Assembly (NCBI GenBank): GCA_018816625.1 | Contig: JAHIVR010000130.1 | Span: 1 to 8,642 of the forward strand | From: Nanobdellota archaeon | Lineage (GTDB): Archaea > Nanobdellota > Nanobdellia > Pacearchaeales > GW2011-AR1 | Direction: 5' to 3' | Length of the DNA: 8,642 bases | In this document: piece by piece, positions 6,359 to 8,642 of the stretch | How positions within the stretch are numbered: the stretch's first letter is position 1 | How the letters are laid out: each line of letters starts with the position of its first letter | Notes under the pieces: model-generated | The model's database searches: none | The model's input: only the letters and a program-made list of their open reading frames with translations | What the model was told of the DNA's origin: nothing | Program-made: the position numbers and the translations under genes

Positions 6359-6479
6359 GCCCGGGTAGCTCAGCCTGGATAGAGCACCTGCCTTCTAACT
6401 GAAGGACAAGCCTTCGTATGCTTCGTTGGCTTCCACCGAAGAAAGCAGGGGGTCGCAGGTTCGAATCCTGTCCCGGGCA
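6359..6479 (+). tRNA. tRNA-Arg (anticodon UCU) with a 46-nt intron
   Basis: The acceptor stem GCCCGGG (6359-6365) pairs with CCCGGGC (6472-6478), with discriminator A at 6479. The D stem is GCTC/GAGC. The anticodon stem CCTGC (6387-6391) pairs with GCAGG (6445-6449). With the intron at 6398-6443 removed, the loop is CTTCTAA and the anticodon TCT sits at 6394-6396. The T arm reads GCAGG-TTCGAAT-CCTGT, with its last pair G-T. No CCA is encoded. The protein gene downstream starts 9 nt after the tRNA. Confidence 0.95.
6398..6443 (+). other. tRNA-Arg intron at the canonical 37/38 position
   Basis: CTTC (6392-6395) can pair with GAAG (6438-6441) as a 4-bp central helix. It is flanked by the 3-nt bulges TAA (6396-6398) and AAA (6442-6444), and each cut falls between the second and third bulge base. 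This is the bulge-helix-bulge form recognised by archaeal tRNA-splicing endonuclease. The inner helix next to the bulge is weak. Inside the intron, GAAGG/CCTTC and AAGCC/GGCTT offer competing hairpins. At 46 nt it is too short for a homing endonuclease. Confidence 0.85.
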
Positions 6480-6488
6480 TTATCCAAA

Positions 6489-7316
6489 ATGATAAAAGAC
6501 AATATGATGCCCGACTTTCCGTTGGAAGGGAAATATGTTGCAATGCTTGCCCCAAGTTTTGTTGTGGAATTTGAATACCCTTCTATTGTTTGGCAATTAA
6601 AAGATTTGGGTTTTGATAAGGTTGTGGAGCTGACTTTTGGGGCAAAAATGATCAATAGGGAGTATCATAAACAACTTAAGAATTCTAAGAAACTTATTAT
6701 TGCGAGTCCGTGTCCGGGTGTTACTGAGAACATAAAAGCTAAATTTCCTCAATATTTAGAGAATCTTGCTAAAATTGATAGTCCGGTTGAAGCAACTGCA
6801 AAAATTTGTAGGAAAATTTATCCCGGATATAAGACTGTTTTTATTTCTCCATGTAATTACAAAAAAATAGAAGCAGAGAATTCAAGAAAAATAGATCATG
6901 TCATAGACTATGGACAACTTCGCGAACTTCTTAAAAAATATAATCTCAAAAAGAAAAAGAAAAAAACTAACTTTGATAGCTTTTATAATAATTATACTAA
7001 AATCTTCCCAATTTCTGGTGGTTTGGGTAAAACTGCCCATTTGAAAGGAATTATAAAAGAAGATGAAATTTTGGTTTTGGAAGGAGTTGGACCACTATTT
7101 GAATTTTTAAAAAATCCAGACCCTAAGATAAGATTTTTGGATGCTTTATTTTGTTATGGGGGTTGTGTTGGCGGTCCGTGCGTTAGTAGTAAGCTTGGTA
7201 TCAATCAAAGAAAGAAAAAGGTTTTGGAATATCTGGATAGGGCTAAAAAAGAAGATATCCCTGAATTAAAGAAAGGAACAATAGAAAGAGCTAAGGGTAT
7301 AAAATTTACCCATTGA
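6489..7316 (+). CDS. [FeFe]-hydrogenase-like protein, H-cluster domain only
   Basis: The 275-residue protein matches the iron-hydrogenase large-subunit C-terminal domain and nothing else. The three H-cluster motifs are present: SPCPGV (Cys75), SPCNYKKIEA (Cys122, Lys125, Glu128) and FCYGGCVGG (Cys222, Cys226). This keeps all four cysteines expected to hold the [4Fe-4S] cubane, including the one bridging to the diiron site. The cysteine that relays protons in standard enzymes (first Cys of TSCCP) is Pro here, as in sensory or other divergent groups, so H2 turnover is uncertain. There are no N-terminal ferredoxin-like clusters. A Lys-rich loop lies near residues 154-159. The ATG at 6489 was chosen because longer frames run back into the tRNA-Arg intron. 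No maturation genes (hydE, hydF, hydG) are in the window. The 3' end overlaps the convergent transporter gene by 11 nt. Confidence 0.82.
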   Translation: MIKDNMMPDFPLEGKYVAMLAPSFVVEFEYPSIVWQLKDLGFDKVVELTFGAKMINREYHKQLKNSKKLIIASPCPGVTENIKAKFPQYLENLAKIDSPVEATAKICRKIYPGYKTVFISPCNYKKIEAENSRKIDHVIDYGQLRELLKKYNLKKKKKKTNFDSFYNNYTKIFPISGGLGKTAHLKGIIKEDEILVLEGVGPLFEFLKNPDPKIRFLDALFCYGGCVGGPCVSSKLGINQRKKKVLEYLDRAKKEDIPELKKGTIERAKGIKFTH

Positions 7317-8175
7317 TGATTAATAGAGCTCCAGCAATCATGATTAGTGTTGCAATTATTCTCTTAAGAAGATACCTTTCCTTGAAGAGTTTTCCACCAA
7401 TCAATACGGCCAAAAATACTGATATCCTCTTTAATGAAAGGACGAGGGCTACTGGAGCATCTTTTATTGCAGAAAACTCCGTGAATCTGTAGGCTATTGT
7501 GAATACTGCAATTAAAGAAATTATTGGCCAGGAGTTTTTTAATGTTGGTTTAATTTCTTTTGATTTTCCAAGAAGAATAACTACTGTTAAGAAAATTACG
7601 GCTAAAAATAGGTGCTGGAAGGCCATAAAGGAATCTACTGGCATTCCAAGGTTTTTAAGAAGTGTTTTATCTAGGAGGGATTTTATAACCATTAACCCCA
7701 AGGCAATTAAAATATATTTTCTCCCTTTGGAGTTTATTACTTTTTTTGTTGAATCAATTATTTTTTCTTTTGTTTCTAAAATGTAGGTTCCGGCTATTAA
7801 GAGAAGCATTCCACTTATCTCTAAAGGAGTAAGTGTTTCTCCAAGAAAAATGAAGGCGAGTACGGCTACTATTCCTGGAGTTAAAACCAATAAAGGCAAG
7901 GCCTTTGAAATTTCTAGATTTTTTATACCGGCCATAATGCATAGAAAGGCTCCTGCTTCTAGTATAGATTTTATGAATAAAATAAATAGTCCTTTGCTTG
8001 TTAGTAAGGTAAAATCGCTTGAAACGAAAAAAGGAATTACAAGGATTAAATTAAATAGTCCTAGGATTGTTGTAAAAATTAATACTTTTTCCTTGAATAA
8101 AACTTTTTTTTGTGATATGGCTGCTGCTGCCGAAAAGACTGCGGATACTAGTGCTAGAATATACCATTGAATCAT
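7306..8175 (-). CDS. EamA/DMT-superfamily transporter
   Basis: This 289-residue membrane protein has about ten predicted transmembrane segments (near residues 3-20, 31-51, 62-82, 91-111, 117-133, 153-170, 182-202, 215-235, 239-261 and 269-287). They are arranged as two EamA repeats joined by a charged loop (135-152). Each repeat ends in the family pattern: LTPGIVAVLAFIFLGETLTP with ISGMLLLIAGTYIL, and SLKRISVFLAVLIGGKLFKE with IATLIMIAGALLI. The length is typical of drug/metabolite exporters. The substrate cannot be deduced. The gene is convergent with the hydrogenase-like gene and diverges from tRNA-Cys. No Shine-Dalgarno is visible before the ATG at 8175; a weak AT-rich element near 8203-8211 may be its promoter. 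Confidence 0.9.
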   Translation of the reverse strand: MIQWYILALVSAVFSAAAAISQKKVLFKEKVLIFTTILGLFNLILVIPFFVSSDFTLLTSKGLFILFIKSILEAGAFLCIMAGIKNLEISKALPLLVLTPGIVAVLAFIFLGETLTPLEISGMLLLIAGTYILETKEKIIDSTKKVINSKGRKYILIALGLMVIKSLLDKTLLKNLGMPVDSFMAFQHLFLAVIFLTVVILLGKSKEIKPTLKNSWPIISLIAVFTIAYRFTEFSAIKDAPVALVLSLKRISVFLAVLIGGKLFKERYLLKRIIATLIMIAGALLIING

Positions 8176-8189
8176 TTCAACTAAAAACC

Positions 8190-8198
8190 TTTAAATAT
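8190..8198 (+). promoter_or_regulatory. TATA box of tRNA-Cys
   Basis: TTTAAATAT preceded by AAAAACC (BRE-like) is centred about 30 nt before the tRNA start at 8224. The element is nearly palindromic and lies 15-23 nt before the divergent transporter ATG, too close to serve a leaderless start there. Confidence 0.55.
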
Positions 8199-8223
8199 GT
8201 GGGTTTTATTCTTTTAAAATACT

Positions 8224-8296
8224 GCGGAGATGGCACAGTGGTTACTGCAGTCGGTTGCAGCCCGACTTTTCCCGGGTTCGAATCCCGGTCTCCGCT
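8224..8296 (+). tRNA. tRNA-Cys (anticodon GCA)
   Basis: The acceptor stem GCGGAGA (8224-8230) pairs with TCTCCGC (8289-8295), and the discriminator is T at 8296, the usual identity base for tRNA-Cys. The anticodon stem GTCGG/CCGAC encloses TTGCAGC, with GCA at 8257-8259. The variable loop has 5 nt, and the T arm is CCGGG-TTCGAAT-CCCGG. There is no intron and no encoded CCA. Confidence 0.97.
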
Positions 8297-8301
8297 TTTT
8301 T
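8296..8301 (+). terminator. T6 tract at the 3' end of tRNA-Cys
   Basis: The T run starts at the discriminator position and could end transcription with almost no trailer. Confidence 0.45.
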
Positions 8302-8311
8302 ATCACATCAA

Positions 8312-8321
8312 TTTTTATAAA
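8312..8321 (+). promoter_or_regulatory. TATA box of the methyltransferase gene
   Basis: TTTTTATAAA is centred 26 nt before the ATG at 8343, implying a leaderless transcript. The GGGGGAG after it is 12-18 nt before the ATG, rather far for a Shine-Dalgarno. Confidence 0.6.
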
Positions 8322-8342
8322 GGGGGAGTTTATTAGGTTTCT

Positions 8343-8642
8343 ATGGATTTTTTGAATTTCTTAAAGAAGATTCCTATAGATGTTGGGCAGGCAAATATGA
8401 GGGATACAACTATGGGGAAGAGGATAGGTTTTGAGTCTATTCCTTTTGGAGAGGGGAAGGAGGCTCTTGATGTTGGTTGTAGAGAAGGAACGTGGTCCGA
8501 AAGGTTAAAGAAAAAAGGCTATAAGGTTACTTCAATAGATGTTGAGCCACACTATAAACCTGCAAAGGTTGTTGATGCTAATAAGAAACTTCCTTACAAG
8601 AAAGATAGTTTCGATGTAATATGGAGTTCTGAGGTAATAGAG
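8343..8642 (+). CDS. Class I SAM-dependent methyltransferase (3' end outside window)
   Basis: The first 100 residues are visible and the frame runs off the right edge. Motif I, which binds S-adenosylmethionine, is ALDVGCREGTW (residues 41-51). The acidic end of strand 2 is SIDVE (Asp66, Glu68), and a Methyltransf_11-type segment LPYKKDSFDVIWSSEVIE (83-100) would continue into the usual His. About 40 residues precede motif I. The substrate (a small molecule, lipid, sugar or protein) cannot be told from this part. The start at 8343 is supported by the TATA spacing. It is separated from tRNA-Cys by a T tract and so is likely its own unit. Confidence 0.85.
   Translation, partial: MDFLNFLKKIPIDVGQANMRDTTMGKRIGFESIPFGEGKEALDVGCREGTWSERLKKKGYKVTSIDVEPHYKPAKVVDANKKLPYKKDSFDVIWSSEVIE

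Noticed and set aside
6426..6488. An upstream in-frame start of the hydrogenase-like gene inside the tRNA-Arg intron
   Set aside because: These 21 codons are tRNA intron and exon sequence, and conserved protein sequence begins only after the ATG at 6489.
6395..6655. Minus-strand frame across tRNA-Arg with a DRIRTCDPL-like segment
   Set aside because: This familiar false peptide comes from translating the antisense of tRNA T-arm and anticodon sequence; it is not a gene.
7850..8170. Plus-strand open frame opposite the transporter
   Set aside because: It is a shadow of the EamA gene; the minus-strand product has two clear membrane repeats and the plus-strand one has no recognisable features.
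1..8642. CRISPR array, insertion sequence or integrase near the tRNA genes
   Set aside because: No regularly spaced direct repeats, transposase or integrase motifs, or duplicated tRNA 3' ends were seen beside any of the three tRNAs.

Overview
The window is archaeal and AT-rich, most likely from a DPANN lineage of the Pacearchaeota/Woesearchaeota type. That placement is an inference. What supports it directly: transcription factor B, ribosomal protein S8e and an Sm-like protein; three tRNA genes without an encoded CCA end, one with an intron at the archaeal position after nucleotide 37; and TATA boxes about 26 nt ahead of start codons, as in leaderless archaeal genes. A small H-cluster-only [FeFe]-hydrogenase-like protein and a very large cysteine-rich surface protein also fit DPANN genomes.

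Layout. Positions 1-3290 hold the 3' part of a large secreted or surface protein. It carries duplicated tryptophan-rich modules, cysteine-rich stretches and a C-terminal lytic-transglycosylase-like domain. tRNA-Leu(UAG) follows at 3333-3416. On the minus strand come transcription factor B, read as two pieces separated by one in-frame TAA (4352-3429), and upstream of it rps8e (4832-4479). Diverging from rps8e on the plus strand are an Sm-like protein (4919-5170), a previously easy-to-miss 41-residue membrane protein (5261-5386) and RNase Z (5425-6321). An intron-containing tRNA-Arg(UCU) (6359-6479) is followed after 9 nt by the hydrogenase-like gene (6489-7316). Its tail overlaps by 11 nt the tail of a convergent EamA/DMT transporter (8175-7306). 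tRNA-Cys(GCA) (8224-8296) and the start of a class I methyltransferase (8343 to the edge) close the window.

How it fits together. The middle is an information-processing neighbourhood of transcription initiation (TFB), translation (S8e), RNA binding (Sm), tRNA 3' processing (RNase Z) and tRNAs. All three tRNAs need RNase Z-type trimming and CCA addition. Most protein genes appear to have their own promoter rather than sharing an operon. The most notable points are the nonsense codon in the TFB gene at a normally conserved Glu, the minimal hydrogenase-like protein with all four cubane cysteines, the murein-hydrolase-like domain on an archaeal surface protein, and the unannotated-looking 41-residue membrane protein.
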